This document shows positions 48,148 through 59,300 of a DNA stretch of 64,000 nt, in pieces. The number at the start of each line of letters is the position of its first letter. Position 1 is the first letter of the stretch. The position numbers and the translations under genes were made by a program. Origin of the DNA: Anadara kagoshimensis (Eukaryota > Mollusca > Bivalvia > Arcoida > Arcidae); NCBI GenBank assembly GCA_021292105.1, contig CM037857.1, positions 27,948,677 to 28,012,676 on the forward strand, in the 5' to 3' direction. The notes under the pieces were generated by a model. It made no database searches, had not been told where the DNA came from, and worked only from the letters and a program-made list of their open reading frames with translations.

Positions 48148-49973
48148 CCGTTATCAAATGTGACGCTCATCCATGTAGCCCAAAGTAGTCATGTTTTAAT
48201 GTTAGCAAATGAGATAATAGAAACAGAAACGTGTCATACACTTATAAAACAATCAAATCAAAGAAGACAAAAACACTACACATTACGATATAATGCAATA
48301 AAACTTTATTGCATCAGGATAACAAAAACGTGTTAAAACAAACTGATAAGTACATATTAAATATGGTTATAAATTAATAACATTTTCCACCTTCCATCTC
48401 ATCATGACATAACATGAAATAAATTTGAATTTTCGATTCAATAAATGCATAAATATTTGACCAGTGACAAAAATAGTTCTTGAAAAATTTTATTTCAAAT
48501 TTCTTTCTTCCAGAACATTCATATTGCAACATTTTCAAGATCTACCATCTAGCTATGGACATGATAACTATTAAATGATATAAATAATAATTACAAATGG
48601 ATGTCTTTTCTAAAAAAATTGTTTGATACTTTTTTCAGAACCTTAACTTTCAAAATAGATTTTTCTTTAGAAGACTATATCTATTTCTGCAAAAATGTGT
48701 AGTGACAAACGTTATACATACCATGCGACAGCGTATTAGAAAAGTTTTTAAAAAATGTATTCTTGTTATTTTACATTTGAAATTTAAATGTTAAATTCAT
48801 ACATGTGTATGTAATTTTACTTTGTTGCACTGTCTTTTATAATTGATAATTAACATTTCAATTCAATCGTGACTGTAGGTGTAGTAAGCATAGAAGAAGC
48901 GCTTACCCTTCCGGAGCAACCGGCCTTACTTCCCTGGTGGATGTTCATGTGTTCTAAATTGTCAGTTTCAAAGATTTACTTGGTACTAGGATTTAAATTT
49001 GGACAGGGATTGTTGTGGTTTATTATTATTATTATTATTAATTTGTGCTCTACCCAACAGTAAATCTTGGAGATTAAAGAGTAACATTAACTAATTTAAA
49101 ATAGAATTATATTGTGTAAAACAACATGTTCAAACATTTAGTTTTTTATGAAAATATATACATATTTATTCATGTCCGAATCACAATCCAGAAGCAAAAG
49201 AAAACTTGAAACGGCTAAGCATGTTAACACATGAACTTGCACCAGGGAAGTGAGGCCGGATGTTCCGGAAGGGTAACTAGCTATACCCGTGACGTGTGTA
49301 TTCAAAATTGAGAAAAACATGGAATTATGGGTTCAATATATCCAGGGCAATTCTGTACACAGAAACGTCATATTTATCAATAAAACTGTGATGACGGCCA
49401 AAATACTTTTATATTTTAGTTTGAATAAAAGCATATCAGCGGCATTATTCTTATAACTAACAAATTCCTAATATGTCGATAAAGTTTATTCATTGTGTTA
49501 GGTAAATTTATATATTCAAAATTTAAGTTAAAATGTTTTCTAAAACATATTTAAAAATGTTTCTATTCTTTGTAAAATATTTTGATAATAAGTAACAAGA
49601 ACATCCTTGCACAACGGTGAAATATCTTAAACAAGGAATAAATTCAGTCATGTTTTAGAGAACCCTTTAACTTATTTTTAAAATTTTGAATATATAAAAA
49701 GTCCAATGGTATCTTTCTACTGGTATTGACGATTGATCTCTGCAAATACTTGTGCAATAGAACACTAATACACCATTATGTCCAAATCACAATTATACAA
49801 GCTAGTTTAAAAAAACTGATAAATTAAGTAAGGCACTGGTCGACAAAAATGCAATAACATAATTGTTTGGTTTTGAAAATTAAATATATAAAAAGATGGA
49901 TACTTACGGTGTAAGCTTTGTGGATGGCTACAGCGAGCACAACAACGGCGAACAATAGACACAGTCGATTCAT
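47276..49973 (-). CDS. Gene F: secreted Cys-motif Gly/Asn-rich protein, intact (136 aa)
   Basis: Exon 1 is 49973-49908 (22 codons, donor GTAAGT). Exon 2 is 47620-47276 (acceptor TTATTTAG, 114 codons, TAA). Signal peptide MNRLCLLFAVVVLAVA, cleavage likely after A-V-A, giving a mature protein of about 120 aa that starts IHKAYT. Exon 2 begins NPCGGVAVALGGCGCGNGCG, with Cys at 3, 13, 15 and 19, one fewer than A, C and E. About 65 residues of Gly/Asn follow (NNG, NGG, NDG units with single His and Lys), then SGGQGGNDKIDSSEDRNKGA and the end INSDTKN. The tail is charged and shared by all copies. I do not recognise the family; a secreted structural or defence role is possible. The intron is 2.29 kb with a GA tract and retroelement ends. 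Confidence 0.87.
48079..48145. repeat. (GA)n microsatellite in gene F intron
   Basis: About 33 uninterrupted GA repeats. Confidence 0.95.
48870..49010 (+). repeat. CACGTG-flanked repeat in gene F intron
   Basis: AGCGCTTACCCTTCCGGAGC, AACCGGCCTTACTTCCCTGG. Inverse partner of 35590-35750. Confidence 0.6.
49165..49400 (-). repeat. CACGTG-flanked repeat plus RT end in gene F intron
   Basis: ACTTGCACCAGGGAAGTGAG, GGATGTTCCGGAAGGGTAAC, CCCGTGACGTGTGTATTC. Inverse partner of 35205-35440. Confidence 0.6.
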
Positions 49974-50006
49974 CTTGTCTGGTGAGAAGAGGTTGATTTA
50001 AACAAC

Positions 50007-50037
50007 TGAAGAGTGAAAATCACAATTCTTTTTTATA
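50007..50037 (-). promoter_or_regulatory. Core promoter of gene F
   Basis: TATAAA starting at 50037 and TTCAGTTG with A at 50007, 30 bp apart. The upstream sequence (50040-50290) is shared with the promoters of A, C and E. Confidence 0.72.
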
Positions 50038-51309
50038 GTAATTTTCAGTCGATAGTCTTCAAGATGTTGAAAACAAATTATTAGAAAAAAGTTAAATTAT
50101 TCCTTTGAAACGCATTCGTATCATCGTATCTTGTTTTTTAAATTTTATCTTAAATGAATATATTTATGTATTTGTATATTTTATATTGAGATTTATCGGA
50201 ATGTTTCCATCTGTTTCAAACGATCAAACAATTAGTATGTTTTTACTTTAAAATTTAAATATATCAATACTTAGATAAAGGCAAAATAATAATTACACTG
50301 CATTTATTATGTATCAATAAAAACAAGCATTTCAATCTACGTATACCTTTTTTGAAACAAACACATTAAGAAAAAATAAATACAAATACCCACGTCATTC
50401 ACATGACACATGTTATAATCCAAAATAAAACGTATGTTAACGAACAAAAAGGTACGTAAGTTAACGGACGAGGTGACAAAAGGAAAAATGTATCATAGGG
50501 GATGTTGGGACGGTGGTATTTGTCTTACAAGAAACTGCTGTAGTTTGAATTCTTTTCGAGTTTTCCGTAAGAAAGAAATTCTAAATATTTCGGTTTTGTT
50601 ATTTATTGCATTATCTTGATGTAAAAATACTAAATATCTTTTGTCAACACATCTTGAAAATAACGCCATGTTAAAGCAGGGAGATCTTTGGCTGATATGT
50701 TTTAAATATTGTTGAGACAATATTTGTAGCAATGTGGAATATAACAGTCCATTATGAGTATCCATGTAGGGTAAGAAAATGTCACCCGAGGGGTTGAACA
50801 TTTCAGTCAGAAATAAGGCTTGCCGAGACTCTTACCGGAAATATCCAACTCTGAGGAAAAGATTTTCCTATCCTACATAGATAAACACATAATGGATTTT
50901 CTTCCATTTTGTTGCCAAAATTTGACTTCAAATAGGATTAACATAGACATGCCATGTCTGTAAATCCTAACTTTGTTATTCAACGTTCTACTTTAAAGAA
51001 ATATTACCATTGGAAAGATTTTGGTCTATACAAATTGTATAAACTACAAAACAAAGTTATTTATTTAAAACTCTCTTATTTAACGTTTGAAACACACTCA
51101 ACAATTCTTTAATTTTAAAGAAATTGATGCCATTTTCCCCACACGACGACGTCATGTAATTGTCTTTTCATTATGATGTCACTAAAGTTTACCTGAGCAT
51201 GCGAGATTAATAGAATCTGTCACCTGTTTGTGACCAAGACTGTATGATCTCAGTCGAGGGTGATGTGATGTAACATATCCCAGTGTGTATTTATTTAGGT
51301 TAAAGTAAT

Positions 51310-52340
51310 GTTTTAATAAATGTTATTTTTCCAAATGGCGTGAGTAATCTTTTTGACCGATCATTAAAATCCCGATCTGTTTCAATTAATTTCATTTTAA
51401 TGTTAATCTCCCTGATTATTTCTAGATTTGTTGGGAAGTTGATACCTAGTACTGTAAAAGTTTCTTTGGTTCATTCTAATTTTATATCTGGACACAGGGC
51501 ATCTTTTCTATTGATCCGATCCATAATGCTTTACATGTTTTAATATTAGATTTAAGACCTGGGTATTTTGAAAATTGGAACAGAAGGTCCATCAAACTTT
51601 TAAAACGTTTTTTCGAGCCATGTAAGAATACACATGAACACTTGAACTTTTTATTTATTTTAATCCCTTTTATATAACTATTATGACGAAACATATTTGC
51701 CATTATTTCGGCTCAAAGCATAAACAATTTGGTGATACTGGGTCCACGTGTCTGAACTCTCTTTATATATTATATATTTTGAACAATTGAGAAAAAAATC
51801 CATTTTGGATCACGCATAATTTAACATTTTTATGTAAAATCTCTGTTCAATTTTGTTCAAAATTGAAAAATGCATGGTTTTGTTTATAAACCAACCCAAC
51901 GATACGGAATCGGAAGCTTTTTCAAAATCAACCAACAGCAGGGTCCTAGGAATATTATTTTCCTTAGTTAACTGTAGAACATTTTATATAATTTTGGTAT
52001 TTTCCCCAATAAATCTGGCAGATATAAAACCTAAAAACTCAAGAGTTATTTATATGCCACGTTAAACAACGAAATTGGTCTCCAGTTCTTTATATAATCT
52101 CTACACTTGCATTGTATATGTAATATTAAAATTATCTCCTGTTTTAAGTTAAAGATAATTCTCCTTTTAAAAACTATAATTTAAAGATCTGATCAAAAAG
52201 GGAGACATATTGTTCCAGAAAAATTGAAAAATTCAGCTGTGAATCCATCTTGTCACAGGGTCTTTTATTTTTATGTTCTTTAAAGCCTTAAATTTTAATC
52301 TAATTTTATTACCCCTGTATTCTTTCCTTTGTATTTCAAC
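51310..52340 (-). pseudogene. L1-like LINE reverse transcriptase relic, right arm
   Basis: Inverse copy of 32200-33310. On the minus strand KNWRPISLFNVA-like codons lie at about 52085 and LLVDFEKASDSVSLG-like codons (motif A) at about 51920. Many stops. The ORFs on the plus strand here are antisense shadows. Confidence 0.66.
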
Positions 52341-52659
52341 CAATGAGATATGACCCCCAAAAGTCACAACTGTGTCTCATGGAGAACAAGTGTACAAAGT
52401 CTCATCACATTCCACATAACCGCTATTGAGCTATGATGTTACGAAAGTTGGTAGAACAATACGGAATAATAATGATAATAATAAGAACGATAATAATTAA
52501 GTCAGAATATCTGTGTTAGGGGTGACTTCAAAAGAAATCAGTATGAAGAAAATGTAGCAAGTATATTTATTATCATAGTACTTCTGTTACGTTTGATCTC
52601 CGACACATAATTTATTGTGGCTTAAGGTTACTTGTGCACACACATATAAATCACATCAT

Positions 52660-52790
52660 TGAGAAGCAGGCTGTTTGCAAAAAAATTGTTGCCTAGGCTT
52701 ATCAAGGCTTTCAAAAGCTTTATGGCCGTCATCACAGTCTTGTTGATAATTTGATGTCTCTGTGTCCAAGATTGCGCTTGCGCGACGAGT
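52660..52790 (+). pseudogene. YIDD-type RT C-terminal fragment, right arm
   Basis: RLIKAFKSFMAVITVLLIIC-type codons and TGTGTCCAAGATTGCGCTTG. Inverse partner of 31870-32030. Confidence 0.5.
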
Positions 52791-53149
52791 AGTGATATCG
52801 CTACTACAAAAACGGACCTGATACGAAGGGTTGTACATACACATCGTGTGTATGATATTTTTATCTAAAAATCTCAACTAGGTTATTCAAACTAATAAAA
52901 AACAACATTTTATATAACAAATTATATGTTACCACAGAAAAACACTGAACTATGCTATGACATATGTTCCGTAGTGATGACTTTATTATTAACATTTGGC
53001 AAATCGGAGATTCCCAAATGACGTCATAATGAGAGAGTGCATGTGTATGTGTACTTTCCCGGCAATGTTGTATCACCACAGTGTAGTGATAATAGATTCT
53101 GTATCATGCGTGTTCGATAAAACTTGTATTTCATCAAATCAGACAGAAA

Positions 53150-53400
53150 AACTAGTCTAATGTTAGATAAAAGGTATTACAGCAGTTAACACAGTTAGAC
53201 CACAAAAATGAGATATTCTCACATTGATAGAATCTATGTGCAATGGCATCAATTTCTCTGTTGCACAATATACAAAAATGAGAACTTACAAGTTTCATTT
53301 TAAAAAGACGGTTATTATGTGGTATAAATCTGTGAATGATTTTAGACTGAAACACAAATTAGTTTCAATATAACCATGAAATGGTAAACTATAAATATAA
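53150..53400 (-). pseudogene. LINE ORF2 C-terminal fragment, uninterrupted (right arm)
   Basis: On the minus strand the frame runs from SIYSLPFHGYIETN-like codons straight into FQSKIIHRFIPHNNRLFKMK, SSHFCILCNREIDAIAHRFY and QCENISFLWSNCVNCC. Cys-x-x-Cys, His and Cys of a zf-RVT-type domain are present. This copy is the empty site for the TA-flanked MITE and shows the original order. Confidence 0.7.
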
Positions 53401-53443
53401 TTATGTATGGTATTTTCATAACATCCGGTTCGGCTGCATTGCG

Positions 53444-54185
53444 ATGGCTAAACGTCATAGATTTGCGACCCTGTCAGAGGAATCAAAGGGTTTAATTTTA
53501 GATTCTGTGATTCTGAAAATACTAAGAGAGCTACTAATACGGCAGTCAAGGCGTTCCGAGAATATTTATTTTAAAAGCAGTTGCCATCAAATTTTGAAAC
53601 ATTTGATAAACAGCAACGCGACAAAATTTTTAAATTCAAATGCGCAATAAAGATGGGCAGATGTATAAAATTCACCTTAATTTCATATAGACATGGAATT
53701 CAGAGGCATCTTGAAAACCTACGGCCAAATGACAGGATTGACATTGTTAAAGGCGATGGTTTTAAAACTAGTACAAAGGCCTTTAAATCCATGACAAAGG
53801 AACTAAAGCGAAACGGTTTGGCTGTCGTTGACAATCATCTACCAATCATTGATGATGGTCTAGAGAAGGCATACAATTTTCTGTGTATGGATAATCTTGA
53901 GGACTCCCAGTTATTGCAATACAAAGTAAGATTTCGATTTATTCACCACGTCTGATTTTCATTTTTGATCTTCATGATGTAAATTGTATACCACCCCCAC
54001 ACCTCCTTACAAATGTCTTCTGATCAATAATTGTTCTTAAATGCAGTCTTTTAATAAAATTTTTCTGTACATGATTATGATAATAATATGGAATTGAGAC
54101 GTGTGTGATAAGCTGAACAAGAACCATCAAGATGACAGTGAAAATGTTCTGATGGAGGGATGTATGAGATAAAAGGTATTTTACA
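53444..54185 (+). pseudogene. Crypton-like (DUF3504-type) tyrosine recombinase, family 2, right-arm copy
   Basis: Starts at ATG 53444 (MAKRHRFATLSEESKGLILD). A frameshift near 53510-53570 separates this from the longest stretch, PSNFETFDKQQRDKIFKFK, LISYRHGIQRHLENLRPNDR, IDIVKGDGFKT and GLAVVDNHLPIIDDGLEKAY, ending QLLQYK at a GTAAGA donor (about 53929). SYRHGIQRHL is the core-binding signature shared with Crypton/KCTD1-type recombinases. The second exon is reduced to ELNKNHQDDSENVLMEGCMR at about 54115-54175, without the RGREN catalytic segment. It is non-functional, but the best-preserved N-terminal half of the three copies. Confidence 0.7.
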
Positions 54186-54522
54186 AGGACTGAATGTTGT
54201 TTATAAAGAAAACTTTATATTTCAGACAAGTTTATTGCATAAAAAGTGAAATTTATGTAAGTGATAGTAATTTGTTAAGCTATTAATTGTCTATTGTAAG
54301 TGTTGAATATTCAGAACATTTCTGATCTGACATTTTATATCATATTATAGATAATATTTCAAAACAAACACACGCATGTATGTTTTACTTAGTATAGTAA
54401 ATGTGATATAAACTATTTTATTATATTGCTTTTAGGAAATGGGGTAGATTTTATCAACACACATCTAATGTATATACACAAAGATGATTTTTATAGATTT
54501 TGGTTCTTTATTTCAGCTCTAT

Positions 54523-54582
<60 letters not shown>
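54523..54582. repeat. (CT)n(CA)n microsatellite
   Basis: About 11 CT and about 19 CA repeats. Inverted partner of 29770-29874. Confidence 0.95.
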
Positions 54583-54583
<1 letters not shown>

Positions 54584-54789
54584 TGACACACACATTTTGA
54601 CATTCATTTTATATATTTCAGCAAGTATACGTTGTCCAGTGCGAGAGGGAGATAAAATCTGTTTCGAAAACCAAAGAAGAGGCCAGGGAAGAGGTTCTTA
54701 CTCATCTGGAGCACCCGACCTCACTTCCTTGTAGAAGTTGTTTTCGTGATAAAACACCAGTCCTCTAATTATAAGAAAGGCAGTACAAA

Positions 54790-55145
54790 AACTCAGGAAA
54801 CATGTTGTCATCAATTCAGTAATTCTTCAAGTTCTGCTTCATATTTAGACATAAACCTCAAATATCACGCCTACAAAAGGCTACATTTGAAGCGTGATTA
54901 CAAACGTGGCGACTCCTATGTTTTCTTAATTACTTTTCTAGACTATAATATACATATTTCTCCTGCTTATTGTGTTTTGTTTCCAAAGTAATACCCCATG
55001 GTAAAGCTGGTTCCATTACAGCAATTGTTTACTCGGGGATATTGCAAGCATAGCTTTATATCAGGAACCTCAAAAATGCTATTGCCAACATCACAATATT
55101 GTTGATACCTCTGTTTCTACGATAATCCCGGATATATTTGACTTC
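54790..55145 (+). pseudogene. YIDD-type RT C-terminal fragment, diverged
   Basis: Open stretch of 81 codons at 54746: SSSSASYLDINLKYHAYKRL, HLKRDYKRGDSYVFLITFL, ISPAYCVLFPK. It matches ASYLDxxLxYDAxERLHLKL and PAYGVFVSQL of better copies. Same diverged element type as 12520-12850 and 26770-27115. Confidence 0.6.
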
Positions 55146-55154
55146 CCATTGTTT

Positions 55155-55335
55155 CCAGTTCTTTTCACTCTTGATTACACACGTGGCGTGTGTAACTAGT
55201 AAGTAAGAATATACTTACTCTTCCGGAGCTTTTGTCTTTACTTCCCCAGTAAAAAGTCAAGCATTTTGCCAAATTTAGCGGTTTCAAAGTTTTTACTCTG
55301 TTTAGGATTGTGATTTGGACCTTGATTAATAAGTT
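55155..55335 (+). repeat. CACGTG-flanked repeat
   Basis: TGATTACACACGTGGCGTGT, ACTCTTCCGGAGCTTTTGTC, AGGATTGTGATTTGGACCTT. Follows the RT fragment. Confidence 0.65.
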
Positions 55336-55824
55336 TGTCTCTGATTACCTAAGGGTTCTCTACAATCTGAAGTTAGTAAAAGTCTTCAAATTTTATTCAT
55401 CTCTTGTTTCGTTCTTAAAATTATTCTTTATTTCTGAGTTGCTCGGCCGTTATATGATATATTTAGCAGGGAAGTTTTTTTTTGGAAGTTTGACCAATGC
55501 CCTCCGTGTCCGTTTTAGTCTCCTAAAATACTTATCTTCATTCCTGTTTTAAATTGAGGATGAAACACTAGTACAACATTGCAATACATTTTGTGCAGTA
55601 GTTAACTTAAATCATCGGCGAAATCATTAGTAATTGCATCATTTCCAAATTAGATTTCCAAAAGATGAAACGGAAAACAATAAAACTGGAAATAACCAAA
55701 GGTTTAATAGTATAATATTAATATACGTTTCATAACATTTAAAATCTCGTACAAATTGGGAAAGACTTTGCTAAGTTTGCTAAGTTTAGGTAAAATAAAT
55801 AACACATTTTTGATGCTTTAAAAT

Positions 55825-55830
55825 TTTATT
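55825..55830 (-). terminator. Poly(A) signal AATAAA, orphan exon G
   Basis: AATAAA on the minus strand, 47 nt after the family stop codon position. Confidence 0.55.
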
Positions 55831-55876
55831 TTGTTTCTAAGATAATGGAAATGGAATATTTAAGACAATCTGTATA

Positions 55877-56190
55877 TTAATTTTTGGTATCACTGTTGAT
55901 CTGTTATCATTTCCATTACCTTTGTTTCTGTCTTCGCTGCTGTCTACTTTATCATTGCCCCCTTGGCGCCCTCGAATATTCCCACCATTATTTCCACCAT
56001 TGTCACCTTTGCCACCTTGTCCTCCATTGCCGCGGTCACCACCATTCCCACTGCCACCGTTTCCACCATTACCACCGTTTCCATTATTGCCATCATTGCC
56101 TCCACTTCCATTGCCGTTATTGTCATTGTTTCCACCATTTGCATTTCCGTTATTGCCGCAGCCGCTTCCAGATCTACCGCAACCACATCG
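55877..56190 (-). pseudogene. Gene G: orphan exon 2 of subfamily 2
   Basis: Only exon 2 is present. After TATGTTTAG the phase-0 frame reads RCGCGRSGSGCGNNGNANGG. The first ten or so codons (with Cys 3), and part of the polypyrimidine tract of subfamily 2, are deleted. The Gly/Asn-rich centre is open throughout and has GGA/GGT where B and D have TGA. The tail DKVDSSEDRNKGNGNDN is intact until one base is lost near 55901, which shifts the last residues and removes the normal stop. No exon 1 or promoter exists between 56190 and 58007, because a duplication breakpoint lies at about 56830. Confidence 0.8.
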
Positions 56191-56313
56191 CTAAACATAC
56201 AAAAAAATAATTTAAGATGAATAATATAACGTTTGATGCTATTTAGCCTTAACCATTTGCAGTTTTTCTGTTCGTTACTGACAGACCGAAAGGTCATATG
56301 ACATCTTAATATC

Positions 56314-56314
<1 letters not shown>

Positions 56315-56368
<54 letters not shown>
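56315..56368. repeat. (CA)n microsatellite
   Basis: About 27 CA repeats, at the position equivalent to the GT tract in the gene D intron (25660-25699). Confidence 0.95.
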
Positions 56369-56370
<2 letters not shown>

Positions 56371-56961
56371 ATACAGTTTCGAAATAAAGTGCACATTTTA
56401 CTAGGAAAATTTTTACTAAAATTTAGTATGTAGTATGTAGTATCTATATCGATCATACGCACACGTAACATAACACGTAAATTATTAAGAACGCATAGGC
56501 TATGTACGATCATTAAGTTATTTTGTTCAAATTGATTCTTTTGTAAAAACCCATACTAGAAACTAAAACTTACCAGTAGCAGGTGTACTAGACAATAGTA
56601 ATAAGGGTGGTTAAATAATTGTAAACGAAAACTAACTATCTTGCAAACCATGACGAATATACTTTCATCAAAATATGTAATCATTTGTGATTTTTGTTTG
56701 TATATGAAATAATTTGGCCTATACACATAAGAATGTCACCTAATAAATTTACAATAACTTGAATTACAAATTCGTTTATTAATAAGATAATAACATATAT
56801 ATACCAGTCGTAATTTTACAACATTAGAATTACTTACAATAGAAAATTAATAGCTTAACAAATTACTATCACTGGCAGAAATTTCACTTTTAATGCAACA
56901 ACAACTTGTCTGAAAATATAAAGTTTCTTTATAAACAACATTCAGTCTGGTAAAATACTTT

Positions 56962-57261
56962 TTATCTCATACATCCGTCCATCAGAACAGTTTTCATTAC
57001 ATCTTGATTGTTCTTGGTCAGCTCATCTTTTGTTTGAAAGATATAAATGTTATGGCAAGCATATTTCCCCACTGTGAAATCACTACGCTTCATATTTGGA
57101 CGGTGTTCTCTACCTCTTCTACCAAAATGTAGCATAATGTAAAAAACGAAAAAAAAGAGAAATATTTCGTACGCTCTCTCTTTTAATTCCATAAATTTAG
57201 TCTATATTATTTTTGGCATGCTATTCTTTTACTTTATATGTATTCTTTATTTTCTCTCTTT

Positions 57262-57331
<70 letters not shown>

Positions 57332-58007
57332 CACACACACACACACATCTCAATTCCATATAATTATCATAATCATGAAAGAAATTTTTTTATTAAAAGA
57401 CTCTTTTAAGAACAATTATGGATCAAAAGACATTTGTAAGGGTGTGTGTGGTGTGGGTGGTATACGATTTACATCATGAAGATCAAAAATGAAAATCAGA
57501 CGTGGTGAATAAATCAAAATCTTACTTTGTATTGCAACAACTGGGAGTCCTCAAGATTATCCATACACAAATAATTGTGTGCCTTCTCTAGACCATCATC
57601 AGTGATTGGTGGATGATGGTCAACGACAGCCAAACCGTCTCACTTCAATTTCTTTGTCATGGATTTGAAGGCCTTTGTACTGTTTTAAAATCATCGCCTT
57701 TAACAATGTCAACCCTGTCATTTGGGCGTAGTTTTTCAAGATGCCTCTAAGTTCCATGTCTATATGAAATTAAGGTGGATTTTATACATCTGTCCATCTT
57801 TATTGAGCATTTCAATTTAAAAATTTCTTCGAATTGCTGTTTATCAAATGTTTCAAAATCTGATTTCAACTGCTTTTAAAATAAATATTCCCGGAACGCA
57901 TTGACTGCCGTATTAGTAGCTATCTTAGTATTTTCAGAATACATCGAATCTAAAATTAAACCCTTTGATTCCTCTGACAGGGTCTCAAATCTACGACGTT
58001 CAGCCAT
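56962..58007 (-). pseudogene. Crypton-like (DUF3504-type) tyrosine recombinase, family 2, third copy
   Basis: Start at ATG 58007 (RRRFETLSEESKGLILDS-type codons), then NTAVNAFREYLF at about 57890, LISYRHG at about 57760 and NLEDSQLLQYK ending at a GTAAGA donor near 57522. These parts contain several stops. The second part (56962-57192) is open: MLHFGRRGREHRPNMKRSDF and YIFQTKDELTKNNQD, which contains the first catalytic Arg region (RRGRE). The intron carries a CT/CA tract (57266-57347). The HxxR...Tyr end is missing. Confidence 0.7.
57266..57347. repeat. (CT)n(CA)n microsatellite
   Basis: About 22 CT and about 18 CA repeats, in the intron of the recombinase pseudogene. Confidence 0.95.
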
Positions 58008-58194
58008 CGTAAAGCAGCCGAACCGGATGTTATGAAAATACCATACAGTCTGTAGATCTGTAAATTTCCTCTAACGTCTTGAGCACCGTCACGCGCTTCA
58101 AGTCAATACGTTTATTTTGCACGCACTTCAAGTTAATACCATATATATTGTAGACCACGTAGTACGGTTTAGAGGAATTAAAGTTCTAGAATTA

Positions 58195-58521
58195 TATGAG
58201 TTTATAATAATGGCGAATATCTTTCTTAAGCAGTTTTAGAAAATTAATTCAGCTTCAAAATAGTTTTGCAATACTTAAGTTAACGTTTTTCAATCACAAA
58301 CTCCTGGAAAACAATATAACTTAAAAACAATAAAGCACCACTTAACAGGAAACTAGTAATTTTAAAAACTAAAAAATGTCAATGTTTAAAAAGCTACATC
58401 CAACTGCTTTTACTGGTGTTTTATTTACAAAAACAAAAATGGTTAGATATATTTGATAATATAGAAATAGTCTCTTATAATTCTATTTATAGTATACCAT
58501 TTCATAGTTATATTGAAACTA
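58195..58521 (+). pseudogene. LINE ORF2 fragment, third copy
   Basis: Duplicate of 39880-40198 (MSMFKKLHPTAFTGVLFTKT), with a frame change near 58435. It continues at 59083 after the MITE. Confidence 0.58.
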
Positions 58522-59080
58522 CTGTATTTCCACAAATTGAGTGCACATGGAAAACGCAAGAATAAAGTTTTATTTTCCAACAAACTCGAAAAAAAATTGT
58601 TAAAACTTAATACAAAATATACTGACCTAATAAGAAAGAATAGTTTTCATTCATGAAAAAGTAAATTTAATTCTGTACATAGAGCAATATTTGAACTTTT
58701 TAACAAAACAACAAATGTGATTATTTCAAAGTATCCCTTCTGTACCTTCTTATTTGGAACAACTATAAACGTTATGTCATAATTGGAATATTCATGAGGA
58801 TCACACCTGGAAAAATCCCGAAAAAATGACCTACCTGACCCTAAATGCCCTGATGTTACTTTGAATAAGGCCCAATTGGTGTACAAACTATCAAATTTCC
58901 ATAATTTTCGCAAAATTTCTCTATGTACAAGAGAACTGAACAATAATGTTTGTAATTCAAAATATAATTTGGTTAGGTCAGTGCATTTTAAATGCAATTT
59001 CTTGATAGTTTAATGAAAACATTTTGTAATTAAAAGAAATAAATAATAAAACCATGTGCACTCAATTTATGGAAATACAG
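58522..59080. mobile_element. TA-flanked MITE, complete (559 bp)
   Basis: Left end CTGTATTTCCACAAATTGAG, TGCACATGG; right end CCATGTGCACTCAATTTATG, GAAATACAG, an inverted repeat of about 28 bp. TA on both sides (58520-58521, 59081-59082). Empty sites with one TA are at about 31319 and 53365 (reverse). The 116-codon ORF inside (58647-58997, -) resembles nothing I know and is not open in the second copy. Confidence 0.82.
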
Positions 59081-59082
59081 TA

Positions 59083-59300
59083 AGTTGTGTTTCAGTCTAA
59101 AATCATTCACAGATTTATACCACATAATAACCGTCTTTTAAAAATAAAACTTGTAAGTTCTCATTTTTGTATATTGTGCAACAGAGATATTAATGCCATT
59201 GCGCATAGATTCTATCAATGTGAGAATATATCATTGTTGTGGTCTAACTGTGTTAACTGCTGTAATACCTTTTATCTAACATAAAAACTAGTTTTTCTGT
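59083..59300 (+). pseudogene. LINE ORF2 C-terminal fragment, third copy
   Basis: FQSKIIHRFIPHNNRLLKIK, SSHFCILCNRDINAIAHRFY, QCENISLLWSNCVNCC. The zf-RVT-like Cys/His pattern is intact. Confidence 0.66.

Larger units (their letters stand above)
44840..54735 (-). repeat. Large inverted repeat, right arm
   Basis: Reverse-complement partner of 29300-39775, with a spacer of about 5 kb between the arms. It carries intact gene F (-) opposite the frameshifted gene E (+), so the two genes converge. The inner part (44840-47034) has a third copy at about 60560-62664. Confidence 0.88.
54790..56830 (-). repeat. Inverted partial copy of the D-locus region (25255-27110)
   Basis: Reverse-complement similarity to 25255-27110 (and to 10560-12850 of unit 1) covers an RT fragment, a CACGTG-flanked repeat, exon 2 of a subfamily-2 gene (G) and part of its intron. 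Homology stops near 56830, where a Crypton-like pseudogene copy begins. The exon 1 and promoter that should lie beyond this point are missing. Confidence 0.82.

Noticed and set aside
58647..58997. 116-codon ORF inside the MITE as a transposase
   Set aside because: No recognisable catalytic motif, not open in the copy at 43000-43340, and too short.
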